A DNA stretch of 41,142 bases from Actinomycetes bacterium. Its GTDB lineage: Bacteria; Actinomycetota; Acidimicrobiia; Acidimicrobiales; RAAP-2. Made by a program: the position numbers and the translations under genes. The first letter of the stretch is position 1; each line of letters begins with the position of its first letter. The notes beneath the pieces were generated by a model. That model was not told the origin of the DNA and ran no database searches. It saw only the letters and a list, made by a program, of their open reading frames with translations. Positions 8,888 through 15,977 of the stretch are shown here, one piece after another. The stretch spans positions 1 to 41,142 of the forward strand of contig JAJYZN010000002.1 of NCBI GenBank assembly GCA_021799915.1, written 5' to 3'.

Positions 8888-9709
8888 TCAGGCACGGAAC
8901 CACAGACTGGCGAGCGTGGAGCCCCAGAGCACCCCGACCACGGCACCCGCGGCCAACGCCGGACCGAACGGGAGCGCGGTCTTCCGGCCGGTCCGCTGGA
9001 CCACCATCTTCGCCACCCCGACCACCGAGCCCACGACAAACGCCACCACGAAGCCCAGGTACACCTGCCGCAACCCCAACCAACCCAGTGAAAGACCTAT
9101 GACCCCGGCCAGTCGCACGTCACCGAACCCCATCGACCGGGGGACGAGCCACCAGACGGCGAAGAACGTGCCGAACGCCGCTGCTCCACCGATCAGGGCA
9201 TCGAGACAGGGACGCCAGTCGGCATCGACGGCCGAGGCCGCCACCAGGCCTGCCGCCACCCACCCGGCCGTGGGGTACAAGAACGCCCTCGGGACCAGTC
9301 CTACCCGGATGTCGGTCACCGACACCGCCACCAACCCGGCGAAGAGAGCGCAGTATGCGCCCAGCTCGGGGACCGTACCCAGGCGGGCAGCCGCTCCGGC
9401 GAACAGCACCGCCGTGACCACCACCACGACGGACCTCTCAGCGGGGATCGGCCTGGCCGGTGGGGGGACAGCCTGAGGGGGGTCAGGCGAAGGAGTAGTG
9501 CCGGGAACGGTGGCAGCGGGAAGGGTCGCAGCGGAAGGAGGGGCGCCGAGCGGCGCGTGCCCGGCGGCAGTCGAGTCCCCGGCGGCAGATGACACCGGTG
9601 CTGGTATCGACGCCCTATGGGGAGGAACCCGCGACGCCAACACATCCATGAAGACCCCGGCAACGGCGCCCGCCGCTGCACAGCCCCCGACCAGCGCGGC
9701 GTTCACCAC
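8888..9709 (-). CDS. Prepilin peptidase (A24 family), cysteine-less N-terminal region
   Basis: This membrane aspartic protease is predicted to cut type IV prepilin leader peptides. The two catalytic aspartates are in SVTDIRVGLVPRA and MGFGDVRLAG (the GxGD motif). Several hydrophobic segments follow residue 90. The N-terminus begins GVFMDVLASRVP, resembling the PilD start, but the four-cysteine cytoplasmic domain that goes with N-methylation in PilD is replaced by about 60 residues of Ala/Pro/Ser-rich linker. Loss of the methylase domain is known in actinobacterial A24 peptidases. The GTG at 9709 follows a G-run ending GGGAG with 8-nt spacing. It lies just upstream of aroC, as in mycobacteria. 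No pilin gene is present in the window. Confidence 0.82.
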   Translation of the reverse strand: MVNAALVGGCAAAGAVAGVFMDVLASRVPPHRASIPAPVSSAAGDSTAAGHAPLGAPPSAATLPAATVPGTTPSPDPPQAVPPPARPIPAERSVVVVVTAVLFAGAAARLGTVPELGAYCALFAGLVAVSVTDIRVGLVPRAFLYPTAGWVAAGLVAASAVDADWRPCLDALIGGAAAFGTFFAVWWLVPRSMGFGDVRLAGVIGLSLGWLGLRQVYLGFVVAFVVGSVVGVAKMVVQRTGRKTALPFGPALAAGAVVGVLWGSTLASLWFRA

Positions 9710-9758
9710 CGATCTTGCTCCCCCCCCAGTGCCACCGCTCGATCAGAGCGACAAGCGA

Positions 9759-10418
9759 TCAGTAGTACGGGTTCTCGCCGTCGGTGTGGTCCGTCACGTC
9801 GACCACCCTGGTCACTTCGGGCACCTCATCGCGCAACGCCACCTCGATCCCCTGGGTCAACGTCATTCTCGACATCGCACACCCTTGGCACCCACCCGAG
9901 AGGCGCAGGTAGGCCACGCCCCCGCTCTCGTCCATCGCCACCAGATCGGAACGCCCGCCGTGACTGGCGATCGACGGGTTCACGACCGCTTCGAGGACTT
10001 TCGCCACCCGGGTGGCCAGTGGACCGTCCAGGCCCGCCTCGAGCACCTCTGACGGCACGCCCGGTGCCGCCTCTTCGGGCGTCGGCGCATTCGGATTCAC
10101 CAGTACCAGTCCGCCCGAACCTTCCTCCGACCACTCGAGCCTGGCCCCACGCAGCCGAGAAACGCTCGCCGCCGGTATGACCACTGGCACCTCGTCGTCG
10201 TGCTGCACGACGTCGTCACCTGCGGCATCAGCCAGTGCCTGGAAGTAGAGGTCGTATACGAAGGCCCCGGACTGGACACCCCTGACCTCCAGCCACAGGG
10301 CCAGGCGCTCGGGATCCGGCTCCTGGCCGATGGCGTCGCGGACCACCCTTCGGGCCTCCTCGGTGAGGGTGAGTGCGGGGGCGACAGTGGTGGGCAGATC
10401 CTGCGCGGTTCGAGACAT
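9759..10418 (-). CDS. NfuA-like Fe-S cluster carrier (degenerate A-type domain + NifU C-domain)
   Basis: This protein probably carries or delivers iron-sulphur clusters. The 219-residue product has an N-terminal HesB/IscA-like domain (about residues 10-110) with none of the three usual cysteines, followed by a NifU C-terminal domain with the cluster motif GGCQGCAMS (CxxC) in LRLSGGCQGC. This two-domain plan is that of NfuA. The open frame extends upstream to 10508, but I start at ATG 10418 because TATGAT ends 6 nt before it, pointing to a leaderless transcript, and because the upstream residues look non-coding. It is divergent from the eight-cysteine protein at 10532. Confidence 0.87.
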   Translation of the reverse strand: MSRTAQDLPTTVAPALTLTEEARRVVRDAIGQEPDPERLALWLEVRGVQSGAFVYDLYFQALADAAGDDVVQHDDEVPVVIPAASVSRLRGARLEWSEEGSGGLVLVNPNAPTPEEAAPGVPSEVLEAGLDGPLATRVAKVLEAVVNPSIASHGGRSDLVAMDESGGVAYLRLSGGCQGCAMSRMTLTQGIEVALRDEVPEVTRVVDVTDHTDGENPYY

Positions 10419-10424
10419 AGGGTC

Positions 10425-10430
10425 ATCATA
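10425..10430 (-). promoter_or_regulatory. -10 TATGAT before the nfuA-like gene
   Basis: TATGAT matches TATAAT at five of six positions and ends 6 nt before ATG 10418. There is no Shine-Dalgarno between, so a leaderless mRNA is likely. No clear -35 is seen. Confidence 0.55.
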
Positions 10431-10518
10431 CGGGACGACCCGGCTCGCGGTGACCGGACTGAACAGCCCACCTCCTGCGGTCCGCCCCGCGCCACGCCGA
10501 GTCCTCATCGTCAGGCAC

Positions 10519-10524
10519 TAGGGT
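10519..10524 (+). promoter_or_regulatory. -10-like TAGGGT before the cysteine-rich gene
   Basis: TAGGGT fits TAnnnT and ends 7 nt before ATG 10532. It supports that ATG over the GTG at 10523, which overlaps the hexamer. It forms a back-to-back promoter region with the nfuA-like gene. Confidence 0.5.
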
Positions 10525-10531
10525 GCCGACC

Positions 10532-11281
10532 ATGGCCGCCGGCAACCGTCACGTGGATGCCCGTGAGTGGGTGAGCTTCGAGGATCCCGACGAGGAGCGT
10601 ACGTGGGTGTTCGACGTGTCGTTCCTCACCAGCGGCTGGAACTGCATCTACGGTCGCGGCTGCCAGGGGGTTCTCACCGAGCCGGCGCCCGAGCTGGTCC
10701 ACGGTTGCTGTTCTTATGGCGCGCACATGGTCGACGCCAAGGACGCCCGCAGGGTGGAGAAGGTAGCCCGCACCCTGGGCCCCGACGAATGGCAGTTCCA
10801 CGAGCAAGGTCGAAAGCGCGGTGCCCTCAAGAAGAACAAGCACGGTGAGACCGTGACCCGGGTGGTCGAAGACGCCTGCATCTTCTTGAACCGCCCGGGA
10901 TTTCCCACCGGGCCGGGGTGCGCCCTTCATCAGGCTGCGCTACGCCGGGGAAAGAATCCCCTCACCCTGAAGCCGGAGGTCTGCTGGCAGCTCCCGCTCC
11001 GTCGCGAGGACACGGTCGCCGAAGACGGTCATGTCACTTCCACGGTGCGTCAGTGGGACCGAAAGCACTGGGGCCCGGGCGGCAACGACTTCGCTTGGTG
11101 GTGCACCGAAGCCCCCGAGGCGTTCGGCGGCGAGCGCCCCGTCTACTTGGAGATGGAAGCCGAGCTTGCAGCCATGGTCGGCCGCAAGATCTACCGCACC
11201 TTGGTCTCGTACCTGGAGGCACGGAGCGCCTCGGTCTCACGCGGCGTGCCCCTCCCCCACCCCGCAGTTCGAAGCCGCTGA
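10532..11281 (+). CDS. Conserved cysteine-rich protein, putative metal or cluster binder
   Basis: The function is unknown. The 249-residue soluble product has eight cysteines (about residues 38, 44, 59, 60, 116, 130, 151, 191), several in short patterns: NCIYGRGCQG, GCCSYG, DACIFLNRPGF, GPGCALH and EVCWQLP. I recall similar proteins in many actinobacteria, and the pattern resembles zinc/iron-chelating families such as DUF3109 or YkgJ; that assignment is tentative. No membrane segment or signal peptide is seen. It is transcribed divergently from the nfuA-like gene, about 110 bp apart, which is compatible with a role in metal handling but does not prove it. The start rests on the -10/leaderless pattern. 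Confidence 0.78.
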   Translation: MAAGNRHVDAREWVSFEDPDEERTWVFDVSFLTSGWNCIYGRGCQGVLTEPAPELVHGCCSYGAHMVDAKDARRVEKVARTLGPDEWQFHEQGRKRGALKKNKHGETVTRVVEDACIFLNRPGFPTGPGCALHQAALRRGKNPLTLKPEVCWQLPLRREDTVAEDGHVTSTVRQWDRKHWGPGGNDFAWWCTEAPEAFGGERPVYLEMEAELAAMVGRKIYRTLVSYLEARSASVSRGVPLPHPAVRSR

Positions 11282-11289
11282 CCACTGTT

Positions 11290-11323
11290 GCCGGTCTGGG
11301 CCCTCTGGATGGGGTCGACCGGC
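11290..11323. terminator. Possible bidirectional hairpin between convergent genes
   Basis: Arms GCCGGTC and GACCGGC (7 bp) flank a 20-nt loop in the 87-nt gap between the cysteine-rich gene and the convergent zinc-ribbon gene. There is no T run, as is common in actinobacteria. Confidence 0.3.
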
Positions 11324-11368
11324 GCTGCCCTCTCCTTCATCCGGAAGCCGCCCGAACCGGGTCGGCCG

Positions 11369-11578
11369 TCAGTCGTCCAGAGGATCTCGCTCACCGTCGT
11401 CCCTGGACGGCGTCACTGAGCCCAGGATGCGGTCGTACTGGTCTTCTTCGGCCAAGCACCACGACGCATGCACGTCCTCGGGTTCTGCGCCGCACTCCGG
11501 GCACCGCTGCCCGGCCGTGGTCACTGAGCGCTTCAGGCTGCGCGCTTCCTCGAAGCGCCGGTGGCGTCCCTTCTTCAC
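11369..11578 (-). CDS. Small zinc-ribbon protein
   Basis: This is an unrecognised 69-residue protein. After a basic start (VKKGRHRRFEEARSLKRS) it has CPECGAEPEDVHASWC, a CxxC pair plus a further cysteine, which suggests a partial zinc ribbon; only three cysteines are visible. An acidic tail follows (DDGERDPLDD). The frame is open to 11698, but I chose the GTG at 11578 because GGGAG lies about 5 nt upstream and the upstream residues are Ala/Pro/Gly-rich and look non-coding. A TAGAGT hexamer at 11697-11702 could be its promoter, giving a leader of about 110 nt. The gene faces the cysteine-rich gene tail to tail. Confidence 0.6.
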   Translation of the reverse strand: MKKGRHRRFEEARSLKRSVTTAGQRCPECGAEPEDVHASWCLAEEDQYDRILGSVTPSRDDGERDPLDD

Positions 11579-11738
11579 GACAACTCCCTTGCTGCTGTCC
11601 GAAGCCCGTGCCGGGCTCGGTCCAGCGCTGCCCGTCCGGTCTGCCGGCCGTCCCAACCCAGCCGGTGCCGGATCTGCCATCCCCGGTCGTAGGAACACTC
11701 TAGCGCCCCTCCGCTGCCGACCCGGCCGCGTCGCCCGG

Positions 11739-11744
11739 TACGCT
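11739..11744 (+). promoter_or_regulatory. -10-like TACGCT before the 86-residue protein gene
   Basis: TACGCT fits TAnnnT and ends 13 nt before ATG 11758, leaving a leader of about 6 nt. The same hexamer precedes menH and menE. GAGGT between it and the ATG is a weak ribosome site. Confidence 0.4.
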
Positions 11745-11757
11745 CGAGGTCAGACCG

Positions 11758-12018
11758 ATGGCACCCGACTTCGACCCCGCCGAGATGATGGATCGCTTCC
11801 GCCATCGGGCCGAAGCAGTCCGACGGCGCGGCCTCCCGCCGGTCGAAGGCCCCGAACGCCAGCGGTTCCGCCAGCAGGCCCAGTTGGACTACATGGACTT
11901 CGCCATGCTCGGCGATGCCGTCGCCGTGCTCGAAGACGGGATCCTGACCCTCACCATCGATCTGCGTCCCCGGCCCGAGGCGGACGATGGTGAGAAGCGT
12001 CCGGGTCCGGACGACTAG
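11758..12018 (+). CDS. Small conserved hypothetical protein (86 aa)
   Basis: I do not recognise a named family. The short acidic/basic protein starts MAPDFDPAEMMDRFRHRAEAV and contains RRGLPPVEGPERQRF and QAQLDYMDFAMLGDA, then a beta-rich LTLTIDLRP. No cysteine, signal peptide or membrane segment is seen. Codon use is like its neighbours and the residue pattern (long charged helix, then strand) looks like a real protein. It converges on the flavin reductase gene: the two TAG stops share the palindrome CTAG at 12015-12018, so the genes overlap by 4 bp. Confidence 0.65.
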   Translation: MAPDFDPAEMMDRFRHRAEAVRRRGLPPVEGPERQRFRQQAQLDYMDFAMLGDAVAVLEDGILTLTIDLRPRPEADDGEKRPGPDD

Positions 12019-12629
12019 CCCCCGTAGCTCATCCGGGTGTCCTCCATACGAAGGAGCGGGGGGAGTTGCCCTTCGGGCCCACCGAAGTCCACCACGGTGC
12101 CGATGAACAAGGTGTGACTGCCGAGTTCCACCCGTTCTCGAACCTGGCAGTCGAGCCACGCGACCGCCCTCTGCAGGATCGGGGCTCCCGTGGTCGCCAC
12201 GACGACCTCATGGCCACCCATTGCGCTCGGGCGACCATCGGAGTCGATCACCACTGTGGTGACCGGTACGGGCTTGACGAAACGCCGCACGAGCATGCGG
12301 TCCTCTCGAGCCACCAAGTTCACCGTGTAGCACCCTGTGGCCTCGAGATTTCGGTGGGTCACCGATCCGGCCTCGACCGATACCGCCAGCGATTTGGGCT
12401 CGACGGCGACTTGGAGGACCAGGTTCGCCGTCATGAGGTTCCACCGGAGGGTACCGTCGAGCTCCCCCCGACTTCCGATCACGTACAGGCCGGTGGGCAT
12501 CGCCCACAGGATGCGGCGGCGGAGACGATCTGCCGCGTCACCCGGATCGCCCGGTACCGGATCGCCCGGTGCCGGATCGCCCGGCCCGGAAGAACCTGTC
12601 GGGAGACCTGGGTCCGAATCGGTTCCCAT
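12015..12629 (-). CDS. Flavin reductase-like FMN-binding protein
   Basis: This is a split-barrel flavin-binding protein of the flavin reductase (RutF/HpaC-like) family; such proteins reduce FMN or FAD with NAD(P)H, often for a partner oxygenase. From about residue 35 it reads LRRRILWAMPTGLYVIGS, WNLMTANLVLQVAVEPKSLAVSV and GCYTVNLVARED, the usual barrel core, and ends with HTLFIGTVVDFG. Residues 15-31 are a GDPAP-type pentapeptide repeat. The open frame extends upstream through the neighbouring gene; the true start is ATG 12629, which shares one base with that gene's stop (TGATG). It is the last gene of the tyrS run. Its substrate is unknown. Confidence 0.83.
   Translation of the reverse strand: MGTDSDPGLPTGSSGPGDPAPGDPVPGDPGDAADRLRRRILWAMPTGLYVIGSRGELDGTLRWNLMTANLVLQVAVEPKSLAVSVEAGSVTHRNLEATGCYTVNLVAREDRMLVRRFVKPVPVTTVVIDSDGRPSAMGGHEVVVATTGAPILQRAVAWLDCQVRERVELGSHTLFIGTVVDFGGPEGQLPPLLRMEDTRMSYGG
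12544..12588 (-). repeat. 15-bp tandem repeat in the flavin reductase N-terminus
   Basis: Three copies of a 15-bp unit beginning GGATCGCCCGG code for GDPAP/GDPVP/GDPGD pentapeptides in a probably disordered N-terminal extension. Confidence 0.85.
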
Positions 12630-13147
12630 CAGAGGAAACCTGTTGTCGTTGTCGGGACCGTGGTGGTAGTGGTCGCCACCGTCTGCGTCGTGACCGCCCT
12701 GACCTGGTCCAGAGCTTCTCTGAACAGCCGCTCGGCCTCGGACCGCTCCGCCGCCGACTTGGCCAGGAGCTTCGTTCCGCTCACTCCGGCGGCATAGCAG
12801 TTTGAACCGGCGTCGTACTCGAGCGCGTAGGCCTTGGCCAAGAGCTCGGTAACTTGGGTGTCGGGAGACGGGAGGTGCGAGTTCGCCGCTTCGGCGTCGG
12901 TGGTGAGGACGCCACATATCGTGTGGAGAGCAGAGGTTCCCCGGTGGCGGGCCAGCACTTCACTCACGTGAGCACCGTCGTCCTGGAGGGTTCCGATGCT
13001 CTGGCCAAGGCCGGTGACGTCCACCCAATTTTTCAGTTGCTGGCGGGGAGTGCCGCCGGAGCCGACCCCGCCGTAGGCGACGAAGGCCACGACTCCCACG
13101 GCGGCCACGAGGAATGCCCCGATGGCGAACCAGACACGGTGGGTCAT
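12629..13147 (-). CDS. Membrane-anchored protein with Thr-rich tail, unknown function
   Basis: The 172-residue product has one N-terminal membrane segment (about residues 5-27) after MTHRV, so the rest is probably outside the cytoplasm. The outer part is helical and carries two cysteines (about residues 78 and 117, in HTICGVL and SNCYAAG) that could form a disulphide. It ends in a run rich in Thr and Val (TTTTTVPTTTTG). No lipobox is present. The ATG at 13147 overlaps the tyrS stop as ATGA, and the end overlaps the flavin reductase start by 1 bp. I do not recognise the family. Confidence 0.8.
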   Translation of the reverse strand: MTHRVWFAIGAFLVAAVGVVAFVAYGGVGSGGTPRQQLKNWVDVTGLGQSIGTLQDDGAHVSEVLARHRGTSALHTICGVLTTDAEAANSHLPSPDTQVTELLAKAYALEYDAGSNCYAAGVSGTKLLAKSAAERSEAERLFREALDQVRAVTTQTVATTTTTVPTTTTGFL

Positions 13148-14442
13148 TCGGCCCGGACCAGGCAGTGGTCGCGCCGACCACGGCGCAAGACCAGATAGCG
13201 CCCGTGCAGCAGGTCGCCGATACCGATAAGACGATCGCCATCGCGTTGGCGGACGTTGTTCACGTAGGCCCCTCCCTGGGCGATCGTCCTCCTGGCATCA
13301 CCTTTGGAACGCGCCAATCCCGCAGTCACCATCATGTCGGCCAGGAGAACTCCCGAGCCGTCCAGCTCGTCGCGCGGCACCGGGAACGACGGCGCGCCCT
13401 GGAAGACGTCGAGGAGCGTCCGCTCGTCGATCGCGGCGATCTCCGACCCGAACAGCGCGGCAGACGCCCTCTCGGCGGCGGCGGTGGCTTCGGACCCGTG
13501 CACCAGGGTGCACACGGCCCGGGCCAGCGCCCGTTGGGCTGCCCGGTGCTCCGGGTGGGTCGTGGTCTGACCGTCCAGGTCGATGATCTCTTCGTGGGTG
13601 AGGAACGTGAAGTAGCGGAGGTACTCCCCGACCACGGCGTCCTCGCTCTGGAGCAGGAACTGGTACAACCGATAGGGGCTGGTCATGGACCCGTCGAGCC
13701 ACACCGTCCCGGACTCGGTCTTGCCGAACTTGGTGCCGTCGGGCTTGGTCACCAACGGAGTCGTCAACCCGAAGGCTTCGACGCGGGTGGATCTGCGGAT
13801 CAGCTCCACTCCCAGGGTGATGTTCCCCCATTGGTCACTCCCGCCCACCTGGAGCCGGCAACCGTGGTCAGTGGACAAGCGGAAGAAGTCGTAAGCCTGA
13901 AGCAGCATGTAACTGAACTCGGTGAAGGAGATCCCCTGGTCCGGCCGCTCCAGGCGTGACCGCACCGACTCCTTGGCCATCATCTGGTTCACGGTGAAGT
14001 GCTTCCCCACCTGACGGAGAAAGTCCACCACGGACATCCTCGCCAGCCACGCGGCGTTGTCCAGGAGGCAGGCTCGTCCGGGGCCGGGGGTGTCGTCGAG
14101 GTCGAGGAACCCCGAGAGCTGACGGCGCATGGCCGACAGGTTCGCCTCCAGCTCCTCGGGCGAGAGGAGTGATCGCTCGTGGGTCTTGCCCCCCGGGTCA
14201 CCGATCATGCCGGTGGCGCCTCCGGCCAGGGCGATCGGTGCGTGGCCGGCCTGTTGGAAGCGCCGCAACGTGCAGATCTGGAGGAGGTTGCCGACGTGGA
14301 GGCTCGGCGCCGAAGGGTCGAATCCGGTGTAGAGGGTCATGGGACCCTCATCGAGGAGGCCCGGGAGCGCCGGGTCCGTGACCTGGTGGATCAGATGGCG
14401 GAACGTCAGATCGGCGGCGAGCCCTCCCGACCGATAATCCAT
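13144..14442 (-). CDS. tyrS: Tyrosyl-tRNA synthetase
   Basis: It charges tRNA-Tyr with tyrosine. The 432-residue product is the bacterial class I type: TGFDPSAPSLHVGNL carries the HIGH-equivalent HVGN, then GGATGMIGDPGGK, QVGGSDQWGNI (tyrosine site) and KFGKTESGT (KMSKS-equivalent). A C-terminal S4 RNA-binding domain includes RSKGDARRTIAQGGAYVNN. The frame is open far upstream to 14910, but homology begins at MDYRSGGLAADL, so I start at ATG 14442. The 74-nt gap to the divergent carotenoid oxygenase must hold both promoters. A membrane protein and a flavin reductase follow with overlapping starts. Confidence 0.96.
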   Translation of the reverse strand: MDYRSGGLAADLTFRHLIHQVTDPALPGLLDEGPMTLYTGFDPSAPSLHVGNLLQICTLRRFQQAGHAPIALAGGATGMIGDPGGKTHERSLLSPEELEANLSAMRRQLSGFLDLDDTPGPGRACLLDNAAWLARMSVVDFLRQVGKHFTVNQMMAKESVRSRLERPDQGISFTEFSYMLLQAYDFFRLSTDHGCRLQVGGSDQWGNITLGVELIRRSTRVEAFGLTTPLVTKPDGTKFGKTESGTVWLDGSMTSPYRLYQFLLQSEDAVVGEYLRYFTFLTHEEIIDLDGQTTTHPEHRAAQRALARAVCTLVHGSEATAAAERASAALFGSEIAAIDERTLLDVFQGAPSFPVPRDELDGSGVLLADMMVTAGLARSKGDARRTIAQGGAYVNNVRQRDGDRLIGIGDLLHGRYLVLRRGRRDHCLVRAE

Positions 14443-14504
14443 CGGTCCAGCCTGCCATACCCCACCACTCCCTCCGGCCATCGAGCCGAGATGCGTCGAT
14501 CTCC

Positions 14505-14510
14505 TATGTT
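14505..14510 (+). promoter_or_regulatory. -10-like TATGTT before the carotenoid oxygenase gene
   Basis: TATGTT fits TAnnnT and ends 6 nt before the GTG at 14517. No ribosome site lies between, so the gene is probably leaderless. Confidence 0.5.
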
Positions 14511-14516
14511 GTCTTC

Positions 14517-15977
14517 GTGGACGAGAGCGGCCCGGGCGGCGACGGCGACCCGCTGGGCCGAGGAGGAGGGGGCCCGCAGAGCGCGAGGGGCGAGGCGTCC
14601 GATCCCGACGAGGGCGACGGTGGCGCGGGTGGGAACCCGTACCTGTCGGGCAACTTCGCCCCGGTGACTGCCGAGCTGGCCGTCGAGAACCCCCTACCGG
14701 TCGACGGCACCATTCCCCCGACGCTCGAGGGGATGTACCTTCGCAACGGCCCGAACCCTGCCGCAGTACCGGACCCGACGAGTTACCACTGGTCCGAAGG
14801 GCACGGCATGGTGCACGCCGTCGGCATCCGAAACGGGACGGCCGTGTCCTACCGAAACCGCTGGGTCCGCACCCGCAAGCTGGCGGCCGAGATCGGGTCG
14901 GTGGCGCCACCAGGTCCGGCCGAGCCGCTCGACGGACCGGTCAACGCCAACGTGGTGTGGCACGCCGGTCGCCTGATGGCCCTGGGCGGGTCGGGCTTTC
15001 CCCACTTGATCACGCCCGATCTCGACACGCTGCGGATCGAGGACTTCGACGCCATGCTGGCTTCGCCGATGGGCGCCCATCCCCACGTCGACCCGGTGAC
15101 CGGGAGCCTCGCCTTCGTGGGTGCAGATCCCTGGGGTCCGCCCTTCCTGAGATATCACGAGCTGGATGCGGCCGGTCGGCTCGTCCATTCGACCTCCGTG
15201 GACGTTCCCCGGGCCACCCTGCACCACGACGTCGCGGTGACCGCCTCCCGGGTGGCGTTCCTCGACCTCCCGGTTGTCCACGACAGTGGCCCGGCCTCCC
15301 ATGGGGCCGGCGTTCCCTATCACTGGGATCCCGAGTCCCCGGCCCGGATCGGGGTCCTCGACCGGGGCGACGCCGGGAGCATGACCAGGTGGATCGACAT
15401 CGACCCATGCTTCGTATCCCACGTCATGAACGCCTTCGACGATGGCGGGACAGTCGTGCTCGACGTGTGCCGCTACGCCCGTATGTTCGACACCGCGCCC
15501 GGTGGACCGATGAACGCCTACCCGGCTCGATTGGAGCGGTGGCGGGTCGACCCGGTCGAGGGCACCTTCCGCTCAGACCCGGTCGACGACCGACCGGTGG
15601 AGCTCCCTCGGATCGACGCTTCACGAGCCGGCCGACCGTACCGGTTCGGGTACTGTGTCGAGACCAGCCGATCGGACGGGATCGACATCCCCCAGGCACT
15701 CCTCCGCCATGACTTCCTCCATGGGCGCACGGAGCGCTGGGACCCCGGTGCGGGCCGATCACCTGGTGAGCCTGTCGTCGTGAGAGCCGAGGGAGGGCGG
15801 GCCGAGGACGACGGCTGGGTGCTCTCGCTGGTCTACGACGCTCGCCGGGATGCGAGTGACCTCGTCGTCATCGACGCCTCACGTTTCGGGGAGCACCCTG
15901 ATGCCGTCATCCACCTCCCGGCCCGCGTCCCCTTCGGCTTCCACGGGACCTGGTTGCCGGCCGCACTGGCATGGTGA
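14517..15977 (+). CDS. Carotenoid oxygenase family protein (RPE65/CCD-like)
   Basis: This is an Fe(II)-dependent dioxygenase of the carotenoid cleavage family, which splits carotenoids, stilbenes or lignin-derived olefins. The 486-residue product has the seven-bladed propeller landmarks: GTIPPTLEGMYLRNGPNP at the start, and the four iron-binding histidines in GAHPHVDP (about residue 188), LHHDVAV (235), SHVMNAF (301) and GFHGTW (475). The first 38 residues are a Gly/Asp-rich extension. The GTG start fits the -10 spacing. The substrate cannot be read from sequence, and no carotenoid synthesis gene is nearby. Its 3' end overlaps the convergent SWIM gene by 71 bp. Confidence 0.92.
   Translation: MDESGPGGDGDPLGRGGGGPQSARGEASDPDEGDGGAGGNPYLSGNFAPVTAELAVENPLPVDGTIPPTLEGMYLRNGPNPAAVPDPTSYHWSEGHGMVHAVGIRNGTAVSYRNRWVRTRKLAAEIGSVAPPGPAEPLDGPVNANVVWHAGRLMALGGSGFPHLITPDLDTLRIEDFDAMLASPMGAHPHVDPVTGSLAFVGADPWGPPFLRYHELDAAGRLVHSTSVDVPRATLHHDVAVTASRVAFLDLPVVHDSGPASHGAGVPYHWDPESPARIGVLDRGDAGSMTRWIDIDPCFVSHVMNAFDDGGTVVLDVCRYARMFDTAPGGPMNAYPARLERWRVDPVEGTFRSDPVDDRPVELPRIDASRAGRPYRFGYCVETSRSDGIDIPQALLRHDFLHGRTERWDPGAGRSPGEPVVVRAEGGRAEDDGWVLSLVYDARRDASDLVVIDASRFGEHPDAVIHLPARVPFGFHGTWLPAALAW

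Noticed and set aside
11579..11698. Longer zinc-ribbon protein starting at 11698
   Set aside because: The added residues are Ala/Pro/Gly-rich and look non-coding, and a ribosome site marks GTG 11578. A short-leader start at ATG 11680 after TAGAGT cannot be fully excluded.
12630..12917. N-terminal extension of the flavin reductase
   Set aside because: It overlaps the membrane-anchored protein gene completely and has no relation to the flavin reductase fold. ATG 12629 fits the overlap pattern.
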